A DNA stretch of 64,000 nt from Cryptomeria japonica (GCF_030272615.1 NC_081411.1:207704744-207768743); one strand, 5' to 3'. Shown: positions 50,201-62,622, counted from the first letter of the stretch. The notes: generated by a model not told the origin, from the letters alone. A program made the numbers and translations.

Positions 50201-50532
50201 AAGAAATACCTCTTTTCTTGCACGTTGCTCCGTTTCTCGATTGAAATGCCCAAATGCACACCAATTCGCCTCTCTACAACTTTCGATTCAACTTAATTTC
50301 TCTAATCATGAAAAAATTCGCCAATTGACAACAAGACAATCTTATTCGGCTCTACAATTGCTTCAAATTTCTTTCTCGAAAGAGTTAGGGTAAAAGTGAC
50401 AAAGTAAAACTTGCTTTTATCCTTTTTACCAACTGTAATAAATGCTCGCACTATAGGGTTACAAACTCTAATTTCACTGCTCAAGTGAAATATTGATTGA
50501 TAACATGTCAACAAAAAGTCACCAAAATTCAT
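47276..50532 (-). pseudogene. Long unidentified non-pol gene of the LTR element
   Basis: Consecutive minus-strand frames 50532-50302, 50138-49407, 49407-49180, 49175-48633, 48511-48170 and 48163-47276 appear to be one protein of roughly 1,000 residues broken by a few stops and frameshifts. The early part is folded-looking (NFGDFLLTCYQSIFHL, TKEAIQAVIGYFSTSAI, YQVFYSSIFNSVP, YDLCEAIRGQLF); the middle and end are low-complexity Lys/Glu/Pro/Thr-rich with a coiled-coil tail (QVETEQEMERICKAYVPLQ). No catalytic motif or known domain is visible. It takes the place that pol has in an autonomous element. It could be a structural protein of the element or an acquired plant sequence. Confidence 0.6.
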
Positions 50533-50617
50533 GATTCAAAAATTCTTTCCCGCTCATTTTACAAGGGGTCCAGAGATGTTTTACTGTTAAGCTCCCCTTA
50601 GCCATGTTAAAACAAGC

Positions 50618-51952
50618 TTAAGTCACCGGTGTTGGGTTCTCTTCACTAGGTGAAGGAACAGTTTCTTCTCTAGGTGAGTCATCACTTTTCTTCTTCCAAG
50701 TTTGATTCATATCCTCTCTGGTTTCCTCAACATCAACTTTTTGCTTTCCTTTCTGATCCTTGAAAGAGTTGACCGGTTTTCTATTTCTTGATCTACAAAA
50801 TTTTGCTAAGTGCCCAAGTTTGTTGCAGTGGTAAAAAACCATACCAGATGATCTCCAAGGTCCAGCATTTCCTCTTCCTGTTCTTCTTCTATAGTTCATA
50901 TCCACATGAACAAAGTTATTACAGAAGGTGCAAATAACATTTGTTACCTTTTCCATCTCGAATGGACTAAACCGATTGCCATAGGATCTTTGCCAGTTTA
51001 GGTTTGCCCGGTTATCAAAGTTCCTTATCCGGTCACCATTTGGTCTTGGATGCATGTGTGGTACAGGATTGTTTGCTCCATACCTACACTCAACATGTCT
51101 ATGCCCATACATTCCACATGTGAAGCAATGACCTTCAAACTTTCTTGACACATACCTAGCATTAGTATTGTAATTTGCATTTCTGTTAGGTTTGTCTCTA
51201 CAGACATTTGTAGTATGACCAAGCTTATGGCAAACAAAGCAGACAAGTTTAAAAACCTTCTTACCGGTAGTCTTATTGACTTTAGGAGCAGTTTTGTTCT
51301 TTGGATAGTTGCTCTTTGTACCAGAGGATTCACCTTTTTCAGTTGTATGAAAACCAAGTCCAGAGATATCACCCTTCATTCTCTATGATTGAATTTGTTC
51401 TTCCAGCATGGTATAACTTTTGACAAACTTCTCCAATTTCTCATTGGCTTCATTAATCTTTTTGATAAGATCTTCATTATGCTTAGACAAGTTCTCTTTC
51501 AAAGACGATGTCAGCTCAAGATCTAGCTTTAGGTTCTCCTTTTCTTTTGTTTCAACAATCAATTTCTCATGCATAGTGTCTTTTTCCCGTTTGATCTTTA
51601 TAATCTCTTGATCTTTTTCCTTGATAAGATCTTTAGCAGCTCTTCTAGCTTCTAGTTCCTGACTCATGCGGATAGTGAGACCTTCTAGCTCTCTCCTTAG
51701 ATTCAGTTTCTCACCGTTCACTTTTTCAACTTCTTCTGCTAAACCTTCAATATTGGCTTCATCTGAAGAACTATTATTAGATATTTCTAACAGCTTTGCA
51801 GATAGCTCTCTCCTTTTGACTTGAGAGGCTTTCAATTTGCCCCTAAGGGATTCAACTTCATTTCTGCTAGCTTCTAGCTCTCTATCCATCTCGAAGTAGC
51901 TCTTGTCCCCCATGGTAGTTTCAAGACTCCCTTCCAAGCGGTTAGGCTTCAA
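50618..51952 (-). pseudogene. Gag-like gene: coiled coil plus CCHC zinc knuckles
   Basis: 51952-51383 codes 189 residues of charged heptad-like sequence (ELEASRNEVESLRGKLKA, EVEKVNGEKLNLRRELEG), a long coiled coil. 51379-50618 follows after one stop and codes 253 residues with knuckles CFVCHKLGHTTNVC, CFTCGMYGHRHVEC and FYHCNKLGHLAKFC (first Cys of the last one replaced by Tyr-His context), plus a worn fourth. This is the layout of copia-type gag, which coats element RNA in the particle. It lies directly behind the primer site, as gag should. A GEFHTTEK-like GLGFHTTEKGESS junction is also typical. The stop between the halves may be read through or mutated. Confidence 0.75.
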
Positions 51953-51975
51953 AGAAGTTAGGCTCTAATACCAAT

Positions 51976-53082
51976 TGATGAACTTGAAAAGCACTGAGAG
52001 GGGGGGTGAATCAGTGACACCAAATAAAACACTACTTCAAACACTAACCAGTAGATGAACTTAACCAAGCATTTAAACAAAATACATGCTATCCAAAATG
52101 ATATAACAACATCCAAAAAAAGTAAAGCATCCACCATAACACAAGTGTTTATACGTGGAAAACCCAAATAGGTAAAAACCACGGTGAGATGGAACTCACA
52201 AGTTAACTATCTGCAATAATAGATAACTGACCGGTTAAGGTCTACAAAGTGCTCTGCTAGGAGCGAATCTTGTTAGAGATCTCAAAGCTTGATTAGAAGC
52301 TTATACCCTATTAAGAGTACTACCCTATTAGGAGTAACCTTGTTGGAGGATTTGAGAATCCAAACTAATGGATCACCTGGTTAGAAAATTTGTACAATGA
52401 AGCTTGTTAGAGCTTACCCGGTTAGGGGATTTGATTTTGTTGTAATGATTAGAAAACAACAAGAATGGTTTGATCCGTTCTGAGTAGCACAATATTTGCT
52501 TGATTAGATCCTTCTAAGTACATTCAACACTGCTCTTCATCTTAACACTTATCGCTCTTCAACAAAACCTTTCACTCTTGATGCATATCAGTATTTGCAT
52601 AATCTCCTCTACAAATGATTCGCTAAGATGTCTTTAAATAGACATTCAAATCTTATGTCGGCCTAAGGAAATCAAAACATAATTTCCTAGGTGCGGTGTA
52701 TGTAGACAAGTGATCAAAACTCGTCACAAAAATGACCACCAAGAAGTCGATGCTGGTAACTCATCACAAAAATAGATATTGGTTAAAATAGTCAATACCG
52801 GTTGGAACAAAACATGTGAACCATTGTCCTGGAATCTTCTGCTTGATCTCCATCTTCATCTTCATCTTCATTTTGATGCCAACTTAGTGTAGCCACAGGT
52901 TGTCTCTTATGCACATACTGGTTGACACAAAGTACTGGTTAGAGATAACCCTTAAACATACTGGTTGACAGTGTAAACCAATTGAAGTTACACCGGTAGT
53001 CAATGTAATCATATGTGTGTGTAAGAGTGTTTCATCAATGACAACAAGTGATGAATACATTACAATCATCATCAAGCCAACA
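51976..53082 (-). repeat. 5' LTR of the pol-less element
   Basis: About 1,107 bp, left edge TGATGAACTTGAAAAGCAC next to the primer site, right edge AAGCCAACA. Differences from the other LTR are scattered single-base changes. Confidence 0.9.
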
Positions 53083-53457
53083 TTTTTTATTTTTTATTAT
53101 AATTTGATTAGTATTTTTTTTTGCATTTAAAACATAAAATTTGATAATAATAATAATAATAATAATAATAAAGGAAATGCATTCTTTCTTTGAAAACAAA
53201 AAACTTTGCATTTTAAAATTATAAAATCTAATGGATAAGTTTTTTTTTCAATTATTATTTTTTATTTTATATTATAGTTTGATTAGTAATTTTTTTAAAT
53301 ATGATAATATTTTAACATCAATTTTAAAGCAAAAATTGAATTTAAATAATATAGATAATTTTTTTTTTTAATTCATAAATTTGTTGACGTCTAATGCACG
53401 TCAACTTAAACGATTTTTTATTTTTATTGACGAAGGTTTTTATTGTCTCATCTTCGT
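53083..53457. other. AT-rich DNA with (AAT)n microsatellite
   Basis: Includes an AAT/ATA run at about 53144-53171. It resembles the left flank of the LTR element and has no gene. Confidence 0.6.
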
Positions 53458-54380
53458 TTAGGATTATGTATCTATGATATGGCTGCATCAATCAATGAGA
53501 TATCTTCCATAGAAGGAGGCCTTCTTTTATATCCATCAATGAAAGATATCATTTGTTCTTCATTGTTCTTCATTGTTCTCTTCATTATGTATAGCTACAA
53601 GTTTAATTACTTCATGTGAAACATTTATATTAACAAATATTCTATTGCTCTCTACTAATGGACGTTCTAGCAACATGTGATATGTTTCTTGAGCTCCAAT
53701 GTCTCTTTCTATAATTGTCTCTGTTAGAAATCTTCTATATGCTCGTGTAGGCAAATCATCAAGATTTTCTGTATTTGATAGGCGCATCAATATTTGGTTG
53801 TATGTTTCTGAGCCTTTCTGTACTTTTGCTACATACATTGTAATATATTTTATTACTACATGTTTGGAAAGAATAGGTTGCCAATCTATATTTGCTCTCC
53901 ACAATTTCAGTATGTAGGGATTATGTGTATTCACTCTTTGATCATTTCTTGCTAGTTCAATTTTTTTCTCTTGTTTCTATATCTTTATATAATCTGGATC
54001 CCCCTAAGTTCAATGGCCAAAGAGCATTATACCTGTATGAATATGAACTCACATATTTTATTAATTTTCATATTTATTTATATATTTAAACATTGTATTA
54101 ATTTTTATTAATGAAATAGTTACCTAAAAACCATTCTTCCTCCTTTTTTCATAGGAGTGCACCCTCCCTACAAACTGTGTTTCGTTCTACATAATTTAGT
54201 ATCTCTTCATAGTCAAGTTCAATATCTATCTCTGCAAGTTGTGTTGTATTTTTTAGACATGGATCTTGAAGGAAACTTTGGAATGACTACAATAGGAAAT
54301 ACAAATGAATGTGTTTGTTATATTATAAAGTATAAGAATTTTATGTGATATATTAGATATATATGTTTCAATTTTTGTGT
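53458..54380 (-). pseudogene. Helitron Rep-like region, second copy (3' part)
   Basis: 53934-53560 codes RVNTHNPYILKLWRANIDW-type sequence starting MNTHNPYILKLW, then QPILSKHVVIKYITMYVAK, LSNTENLDDLPTRAYRRFL and RPLVESNRIFVNINVSHEV. This is better preserved than the copy at 26723-27277 and keeps both tyrosines of the Y-x3-Y active motif. Upstream coding (to 54380) matches 26385-26640. At 54380/54381 similarity to the uninterrupted copy ends abruptly, where a large element has inserted; the missing 5' part resumes at 63501. No helicase part is present on the 3' side: the match stops near 53458. Confidence 0.8.
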
Positions 54381-54390
54381 ACATGGGTGA

Positions 54391-56837
54391 AAGTATAGTG
54401 TTGCATCGCACATTAGGCTAAGTGCAGGGAAAAAAAAAATCCTACGCCCTACATATACCCTCCAACTCCACTTAGCCCCCCATTTCCACAGTCTGAAATA
54501 GCTGGAACGGGATGGGGGCTAAGACATCCTTCAGCCGAGCAAGGTAGGGCCGAAAGGCTTTTTTTCTTTTTAATTTTTTGTTTTTGTTTTTAATTGTTTT
54601 AATAATATATGTATACATTTTTTATTTTTAATTGTTTTAATAATAATATATGTATATATATTGTTTTGTTTTGTTTTTTAAATTAAGGTTGGAGGGATTT
54701 CAAAAGCATCTTTCAACAATAGTAAATATAGTCAATGATTTTAAATTGATTAATCAATGTATCCTCAAATGGAAAATACAATTAAAAAATCATATTTGAT
54801 CTATAAAGTTCCCTGACATCTCATAGATCCTCAAGTACAATGCTTCATTTTGGAGTCAACCAAATCATGTAAGCCTCATCCTTTATGACAAGATTCTCCA
54901 TTTTCTTTTCTACTAGCCAAAATTGAGAATATATCTTTTGTGGGTCCAAAATTAAATATAAACACCAGTATAGTGAGATCCATCTCCCTTACGAATGCAA
55001 TTACCACTAATATAAGAGAATATAATTTACAAACAATCTCTCTAATTACATTCAGGCATCCATGTATACCTTCCAAGAGTGTTGGAGATACATAACATAT
55101 ACGTAAAGATTTGTATAGTCAATGGTGCCTTAATCCTAACAAAATTATTTCAAGAACCTTAAGTACTTTGTTGGTTTGAAATGGTGGTTTGTTTAGGAGA
55201 TCTTTTAGTTTCATGGAGTACCAAAGAATATCGTATTTAATAAAGGTGAGTTTGATAAGATCATATTTGAGACACCTGGATAAAGTCAAGGTTTTGGAAA
55301 ACCTTACATAGAATTAGAAAGTAAATTGGACTATAGATCAACCTATCACCTTAAGATTGATCAACAAAAAGAGAGTGAACCAAATTCTTGAGGACTTGTT
55401 ATTGATGTAGAATCTAGGATTCAATAATAAAGATGGGAACTTACTTACCATTAATTGAGTTTGCATATGATAACACTAACCATAAACACACTTCTCATTT
55501 CTTCATTGGAGGTTCGTAAGAAAGTATTATATGCTTAACAAATATGAGGACATGGTAGTTGTGGATCCAAATGAACTATAAAATATGAAAGACCAAACTT
55601 CAATTCATTAGCAATTGGGAAATGTAGTGGATTTTAAGAAAATTTATAAATAACAAAAAAATATGTCAAAATAGTCATGTATTGGAGAGAGTGTTTCTAA
55701 TAAATTAGCCACTGACAAGCTTGATTATTTTTTGTCTTCTAAACTTGCATCTCACTTTGTGGAACCTTTTGAGATCCTAGAACCCTTTGGTGCAATAACT
55801 ACTATATAGTTATATATGAAAGCATCATATCTAGAAGTTACTTTGCTTGTCACCTATAGGTTAACTTCGCCACTAACCCTAATTTTTAATTTATAATATA
55901 TTTCATTTATTGCTCTTCAAGAAACATGATGTTCATGAGTTCTATGTTCTTGAATAACATGCTTTTCAATTTTAAGATCCAAAAAAAAATTTGGTTGTAA
56001 AAATATTGAGAATTCTTGAGATGCATCAATTCCATTGTGAAATAGTGAGATCTCCTAGTATAAGGTATAATAGGACTAGTATGTTGAGTGAAGTGCAACA
56101 TGAGTAGATGTACCTAATACTTCGGTAATGTTTCCTTATTCAGTTACCAAGCATCATGAGGACACAACCTCTATGTGGGAGGTTGTCATGACAACCCCCT
56201 ATTTGAATGTTGGAGTTGATATTGAGCCTCACAACTCCCAAGAATCACTTCCAATAAAAACACCAATCACATCTAGAGAGAAAAGACTATGATTGTAGGT
56301 TATCCAACTTTGAGATTTGATATAGAAAAACATTTGATATTGAAATGAATATGAATTAAACTAGATTAACTAGATTACATTGTACACTAATGAATGCTTA
56401 TAAAAGAAAAATGAAAACCCTAGATAAAGTAATAGGAGACCTAATTAATGATTTATTAATAAATTAGGTGATTGTCTATTTTACTCCAACATTATATACC
56501 TATTACGAATTTTTATATTTGAAGTACAATTATGCTAGAATGATTATTATTATTGATATTTGGTGTAACTTTCTAGTTTAATAAAATGATTATAATCATT
56601 ATCTATAATGGTGTAGTCGCATATGCATATTATAATTTTTATGTTAAATAAGTTCATGTGTATGTTCATGTAACTTATTTTTCAATATAATCTTTAAGTT
56701 TCAATGTCTATAGGTCGCAGTTCATTTGATTCATTTTGTTTAAAATGTTTAAAGCATATTTGTACAATGTTTCATCTTGTTTGTGGCATTTATTGTATAT
56801 GAACTTGTTTTTAATTCAATTTAATGTATACATGCTA

Positions 56838-56840
<3 letters not shown>
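54391..56840. other. Left non-coding part of the 9.1-kb transposon
   Basis: A short G+C-richer patch at about 54440-54560 (CTTAGCCCCCCATTTCC, GGGATGGGGGCTAAG) contains an inverted GGCTAAG/CTTAGCC pair. The remainder is AT-rich with short, unconvincing frames. Confidence 0.45.

Positions 56841-56901
<61 letters not shown>
56841..56901. repeat. (CA)n/(TA)n microsatellite
   Basis: About 22 CA units (56841-56884) run straight into about eight TA units. It lies just before the start codon at 56928 of the transposon's plus-strand gene. Confidence 0.97.
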
Positions 56902-56927
56902 TCATACATTTCACATCACATCTAGAT

Positions 56928-58386
56928 ATGGCTTCGAGTGGTTCACAACATTTTTCTTCTGGGCAGAGTGTGCATCCTGATCCTCAGCAGACCTCACATA
57001 GGTCTGAGACCCCTAAGAGTACTCCTAAGAATTTAGAGATTGCTCATACTCAAAGAATGAAGTCCTCTCTAGTGCAGTTACAACAGACTTTAAATAACAC
57101 TCTTGTGTTGGCCAATAGGGATAAATTAGAACGCATTAGAGATGAGCTGATGCGTATGATTGAGCTTGCTCAATCATACAACCCATATGATGACCCTGAC
57201 ATTGAGCATTTTTATAGTACTTTATCTCACACTGTCTATGGCATGGTTAAATGGAAAATAACAAATAGAGATGTTTTTGCAGTGAATGTGAAATCCATGT
57301 TCCTATTTTACATGGAAATGGTTGTGGTTAGAGGATATTGGGTCACTAGATGTGAGGATCCTATTGTCGCACCATTCCTATATCCTAGATGGTTGGCAAC
57401 GCATCATAGATGGCCGCAGAAGGATGAGATACCACAGTATTTTTGCAAACAATTGTATGCAGAATTTCATCTAGGATATGATGTTGATTACACAGACTTT
57501 CCATGACATGCTGGGTAGGGTAGGGGCAGATTTGCAAACAGATTTAGACACCATGATACACAACCCCCTAGTAAGAGGGCAATGGTGGGTCAAAACCTTT
57601 CAATTTTTCCAAAAGGTTTGTATTTGGTCATAGGTGGTGATGGTGATATGGCAGACGAGGAGGCATGCGTTGGCTTGTATTCTAGCATTGCCAACATTAC
57701 TACTCAGGTTGGTGAGATGACTTATGATCGCATGGGGAGATATATGTTGTGTTCTCAGAGTGCCCCTATTATTTATGAGATGGATCCACTTTATGACCCA
57801 TATATTCGTTATGAGCTATCGTCGCCTGCAAAGATCACACAATTACCGAAGGATCATCTGCACCAGATGAGCTCCTATTTAGTGAGTGATCTTGTGGATT
57901 CTTATCAGGATCTCTCTACATTACATGGGATCACTCCTCAACAGATGCTTGAGTTCATTGGATGAGTACTTCAAAGATCCTCAACTAGTCCCAGCCATGG
58001 TGGAGGAGATTCAAAGCCTGGTAGTTCCAAGTAGGAGGATATTTTGATACCTCCTACAGCTCCCGAGACTACAATGCATCCTACACCAAAAACTCCAGGA
58101 GTTCGGCGACAAGGTTTTTCATCTCTTCTTATGGATGAATTTATTGATCCAGATGCTCTGTCATTACACCCTTCGGAGATATCTGGCATCGAGCGTGCAT
58201 TCAAGGAGAGGAATAAGGTAAGAAACCAAATTTTGATTTTAACTTAGTTGTATATATAAATTTTATATGTATTCGCTACCACTGATATATTTTTTTATTT
58301 TTAAATATATATTACAGAAAATTATGATGGCCGCGAGATATGGAGATTTGCAGGCACCTAGTGATCCTATTCATCAGGATACACAA
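56928..58386 (+). pseudogene. Unrecognised plus-strand gene of the 9.1-kb transposon
   Basis: From ATG 56928 (MASSGSQHFSSGQS) the frame codes 192 residues, including AHTQRMKSSLVQLQQTLNNT, YNPYDDPDIEHFYSTLSHTV and FLYPRWLATHHRWPQKDEIP. After a frame change it continues FHDMLGRVGADLQTDLDTM and GQWWVKTFQFFQK, then MADEEACVGLYSSIANIT to HGITPQQMLEFI (57582-57962), then SLDEYFKDPQLVPAMVEEI and PTPKTPGVRRQGFSSLLMDE. A donor (AATAAG|GTAAGA at 58217) and acceptor (ATTACAG, exon 58318-58386) suggest an intron. About four frame shifts break it. Total length would be near 480 residues. I recognise no family or catalytic motif; the earlier in-frame ATG at 56736 reads through the CA repeat and is unlikely to be real. 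Confidence 0.6.
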
Positions 58387-59407
58387 GTAAATTTATATTT
58401 AAATTGATGTGTCTTATTTTTTTCCTATTCATCAAGATCCACTATATATAATTTTTTTAACATGGAAATTGTGTACACAATGTAGGCCCCTATAGCAAGC
58501 TGCGATGAATCAAATCAAGGATCGAGACAGGGCGCAACATAGATCATTATTGTTATATACATGCTTGCTTATTTTATTCTGGATATATCTGACATTTCTA
58601 TTTTGTATATGGTGTGGACATTTCTATTATATGGATATATCTGACATTTATACATGTTGTGGACAATTAGATATTATACATGAACTATGGACATTGCATT
58701 TGTAACCTTATTTTCGACATTATACTTGGACATTTCATACATGTTACATGTTTATCTAGACATTTCATGTGTTACATGTTTATAGACATTTCATGTGTTC
58801 TACATGTTTATTTTATGTGTTACAATGTGCTCTCACTCTGAATTATGTGCACTCTCACTCTCCTAATTCATCAACACCTTTCCTTAATATTTATAATTTA
58901 TTATTTAGTGCATAATTTAGTCGAAAAAGGATGTCTTAAGGGGATGTCTTAAGGGGATCATAATACATGCTAAATTAGTATTCAATTTCTTCAAACTCAT
59001 TATTATTGAATTTGTCTACTTAATTGTGTTACATGTTTATAAAACCATTGTTCACCATGTCAAAAAAAAAAACTAGATATGATCCAATATAAAAAAATCA
59101 TCTCTTAGTTTTAATATGGTCCATATATATATATATATATATATATATCCAGTCCTAGTTCAAATTAAACATGAGTTCAAACTCTAGTTCAAATATAAAA
59201 GTATGAGCTACAAAAATAAGTTAGATAGCCTAAGTTAGCTCATGATACATATAATCTAGATCCTCTCTATCTTTTATTATCTCCAAAAAAAATTCATGTT
59301 CTTCAAAAGGCAACCTCTACTTTTGGTTGCCACGTCCTTTTTTTTAGCAATGTCTCAAATTGTAGCTTTGTCGCTATAACCAAGTGACTATAATGTAGAA
59401 CTATTTT
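58387..59407. other. Spacer between the two convergent genes
   Basis: AT-rich, with repeated GGACATTT-type phrases (58610-58800) and an (AT)n run at 59123-59148. No gene was recognised. Shared 3' ends of the two convergent genes probably lie here. Confidence 0.45.
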
Positions 59408-62385
59408 TTATGGAATGTATTCAATAAATTGAACACCATTTTTGTCTATCTTAGTTTGTCGATAATAGGTTCCTTCTATAACAACTGAACTAGTTGGATA
59501 TGATTGTCCATAACCATCTACAGTTACTTTTGGCAATTTGAATTTTGTTTTAGTGCATCTTAGTAGATAATAATCTACACCTTTCACATTGTCAGGATCC
59601 GCAACCATAGCAAAAATATCACCTATGTATGTACATCTAGATGACACCATATAAATTTAAAACAGAAGTAAGATGTAGATAAAATTTGAACATCACTACA
59701 TGATCTAAATTAAAACTAAATAAAAGAACATGTATGCACACACACACCTACAATGACTAAATTAGAAACATGTTCATAATCAACTAAATATGTAGGATCA
59801 TTAATGTCTATGTCATTTTCATCATCTTCTTAAGGAGGCATTTTGATTAACTATTTCATATCTCATTGTGAGATATATACATTTGCAATATTCTCGCATT
59901 GAATCATTGGATTGTCCTCAACATAGTAAGCACAAAAGCATGATTTTTCTCTTACTTGAATCAATGGAGGCTTGTGGTGTCCTATAGTCATCACTTGATG
60001 TAAACTTCTAATACCAACAATTGTTTGACAATTGTAAGGATTAGATCGATCAATACTTGTTACAAATATGAAATAAAATTTGCACATTTTTAGATCAACA
60101 ACTTTAGGATAAAAGTGAAATGCAGAGATGATGAAAATTTTTTAAGAATTCTTGAGAACAAAAATATTTTACCTTTCACTTCCCAAAAATAACATTTGTT
60201 GTATGGTGTGTCCCGACTAGCAAAATGAATTTGACACCATTCAACAATGTTGTTTGAATTCTCTATGCTATTACCTACATAAAATAACTTAGAGATGTTG
60301 TTATGTGCACTTCTTTTTAAATGAAATTATTTTAAGAAATAGATACAAACAAATTGAAAACAAAATTAACAGTACCTACAAGTTCATGTTGGCAAAGTGC
60401 ATGCTTCACACATGCTCCTACTCCATCGTGCTCTCATTTTCCATGTCCATTTTCAAAGAAGTTCCATAGAAACTTAACATTGTGTCTAGCATGTTGCATG
60501 GATAGCCAATTAAAGGCTTTTGCAAATTTAAATTATCCTGCTCCATGTAAAGTTGTATGTCATGTACATGTACAATTGAACATTTAAATTAAAATTTATC
60601 AAATTGAAATCAAATACAAATTTACATATTAATGAAAATGAATTGAAACTTATGTACTCACCTGCACAACCATCCAACCAAATCCAGTGTTGTGAAACAT
60701 TTTTCCTGCGATTTGTAAGTTCTTCAAAAAACATTGCAAAACAATGAGCTACATAGCTCCTATCATGAACCTTATCATCACTGATATAGAAATGAACCTC
60801 CTTGATGATAATGTGTTCATTTGGATCAATACAGTTTTATACCCCATCTACATCAAATTGTGTGTGTCTATAGGTCACTTGCACAAATATTGCAACTTGA
60901 TCAGAATGATAATATTGAGCTTGAATCTATGATTGAGGGGCAAATGTATAGTTCTCATAAAAAATCTACAATTAAAAGAATACAACTGGGTGGAAAATAA
61001 TTTTTGGAATCACGAAATTGTTTAGCTTGCCATCGTGCACCATGACAATATTGGATATGTGGATAAATTATAGTACGAAATTTGTTCATAAATTCAAGGT
61101 AGGGCAATTCACTCTCCTTCAATGCAATTTTTTTGGATTCATCTCCTGTCTTAGTTTGATATGTCTCATATTGAAATCTCTTCCATAAAACTAGCATTGA
61201 AACATTGAAATATTCTCAATTTGTAATTGAAATTTTTGCAAATCTCCATAATCAATGCATGTACTTTCTATACACTATAGATTGAAGTCATCTAAATCTT
61301 CTGATTTATCACATAAAATTGATTTCACAAATTGTGTCATACTTCCAGGAATGACCGTATCTGGATTAATTACTATCATAGCTTTTTTATATGACTCTAA
61401 GTATAGATGAAACTCAACATGATTTTTGACGGCAACAAGTTTCACATACCTTATTTATGCATACAAAGCAAGGGCACAATATCTCAAACATTCTCTGACA
61501 TATTTTCACATCTGAAAATTCTTCTTTGAATGCTTCAAATAGTTCACTTTGTGTTGTATCTACAAAATGTTAAGGATGTGGAGTCTTCATACCGGTCTCT
61601 TCATCTTTCATTTGTATAGTGCCCCTTCTATTGGAAGAAACACGGGAGTGGCTGGTCCAATATTCAATGACCAGTCTTCTTACACCTTCAAAAATTTTGT
61701 CTTTTTGAGGAAGTCTACAAATATTTACCCAATTCATTTCAATGTTTTCATCTAACATATTTCTCCTCCTAATATTTCTTTGAATAGTTTTTCTAGATAT
61801 ATACAGTAATTCAAAAATTGCAGTAACTTGTATTTTATGTGACAACCTCTTACTAGAAATCGTAGTCATCAACACTCTATGTGCAGCACTTGAATCAGCT
61901 CCTCGACTTGTGGTATTAATAAGGTTCAATGCATCTTGCAAATTTTCAACTATTGTTTCTTTTACATGACCTCCTGATCTTTTCCTATTATTAACACCCA
62001 ACACCTCAAAAACAAGAGTCATTTCTCTTTTCATGAATAAGTTTACAAATAATTGTGCTCTCCCAACCATAGATTTTTTTTCAAAATATTCCTCCCACAT
62101 TTTTTTGCAATGCAATTTAATTGTGCTCTCAGGTACCATGTTTTCAGATGAGATTTGACTGAAAAGAGAATCTTCATTCATCTCCATCAAATTTCTCATG
62201 ATAGAAGAAAAATTTGTACCTTGACTAGTACCAATTTCTTTTGCTACTTCAATTGCATCATCTTCAACATCAACAGGATCTTCTTCAACATCAACAGGTT
62301 GCTCTTGATTAAGTTTTGTATGACCTTTCATTGAATCATCCCTTATACGATCATATTTTTTTTCTCTATTTATTTTATTCCCCAT
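59408..62385 (-). pseudogene. DDE-like transposase gene, multi-exon, decayed
   Basis: From MGNKINREKK (62385) an acidic N-terminus leads to KLHCKKMWEEYFEKKSMVGR, then YWTSHSRVSSNRRGT and SELFEAFKEEFSD. Later parts read VEFHLYLESYKK, VKSILCDKSED, YPHIQYCHGARWQAKQFRDS, YYHSDQVAIFVQVTYRHTQF, VHFYISDDKVHDRSYVAHCF, HWIWLDGCAG, (stop)FKFAKAFNWLSMQHARHNV, FLWNFFENGHGK(stop)EHDGV, then EWCQIHFASRD and DIFAMVADPDNVKGVDYYL. The blocks SDD, DGCAGQFK and GHGKGEHDG recall an uncharacterised transposase family of plants and animals with a DDE-type fold. Exons include 62385-61450, to 60662, 60537-about 60376, 60274-60173, about 60110-59863 and 59640-59408. At least four stops and a frameshift show decay. 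Confidence 0.7.
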
Positions 62386-62622
62386 TACACAAAGTATTGA
62401 AATTTGCTTTCCTAAAATCACAAGTGAATACTCCTTAAGAAAAAAATCAACTCCTTTGGAAAAAATCACCTCCTTGAGAAAAAATCACCTCCTTCGAAAA
62501 AATTGCCTCCTTCCTTGAAAAAAATCAACTTCCTAGAAAAAAAATTGAAGATTTCATGAATTGTTTTTTGTTTTTTGTTTTAAAAAATTTTAAAAACACC
62601 TCATTAATATATGAGGGAAAGG

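Larger units (their letters stand above)
45648..53082 (-). mobile_element. Complete LTR retrotransposon without pol
   Basis: Read on the minus strand: 5' LTR 53082-51976, primer site TGGTATTAGAGCC (51973-51961, initiator tRNA-Met), gag-like gene, long unidentified gene, polypurine tract GCCAAAGGGGGAGAT (46770-46756), 3' LTR 46755-45648. LTRs are about 1,107 bp, begin TGTTGGCTTGATGATG, and are highly similar. Flanking TTTTT on both sides may be the target duplication, but it lies in T-rich DNA. The 5.2-kb interior has no protease, integrase, reverse transcriptase or RNase H, so the element depends on another for movement. High LTR similarity points to recent insertion. Confidence 0.9.

Noticed and set aside
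56736-56927. N-terminal extension of the transposon plus-strand gene
   Set aside because: It reads through the CA/TA microsatellite (a run of His-Thr) and looks unrelated to the coding part from 56928.
61560-61592. 33-base intron in the transposase gene (GTATGAAG to TTTGTAG)
   Set aside because: Too short for a plant intron, and the frame continues across it with only one stop; a nonsense mutation is simpler.
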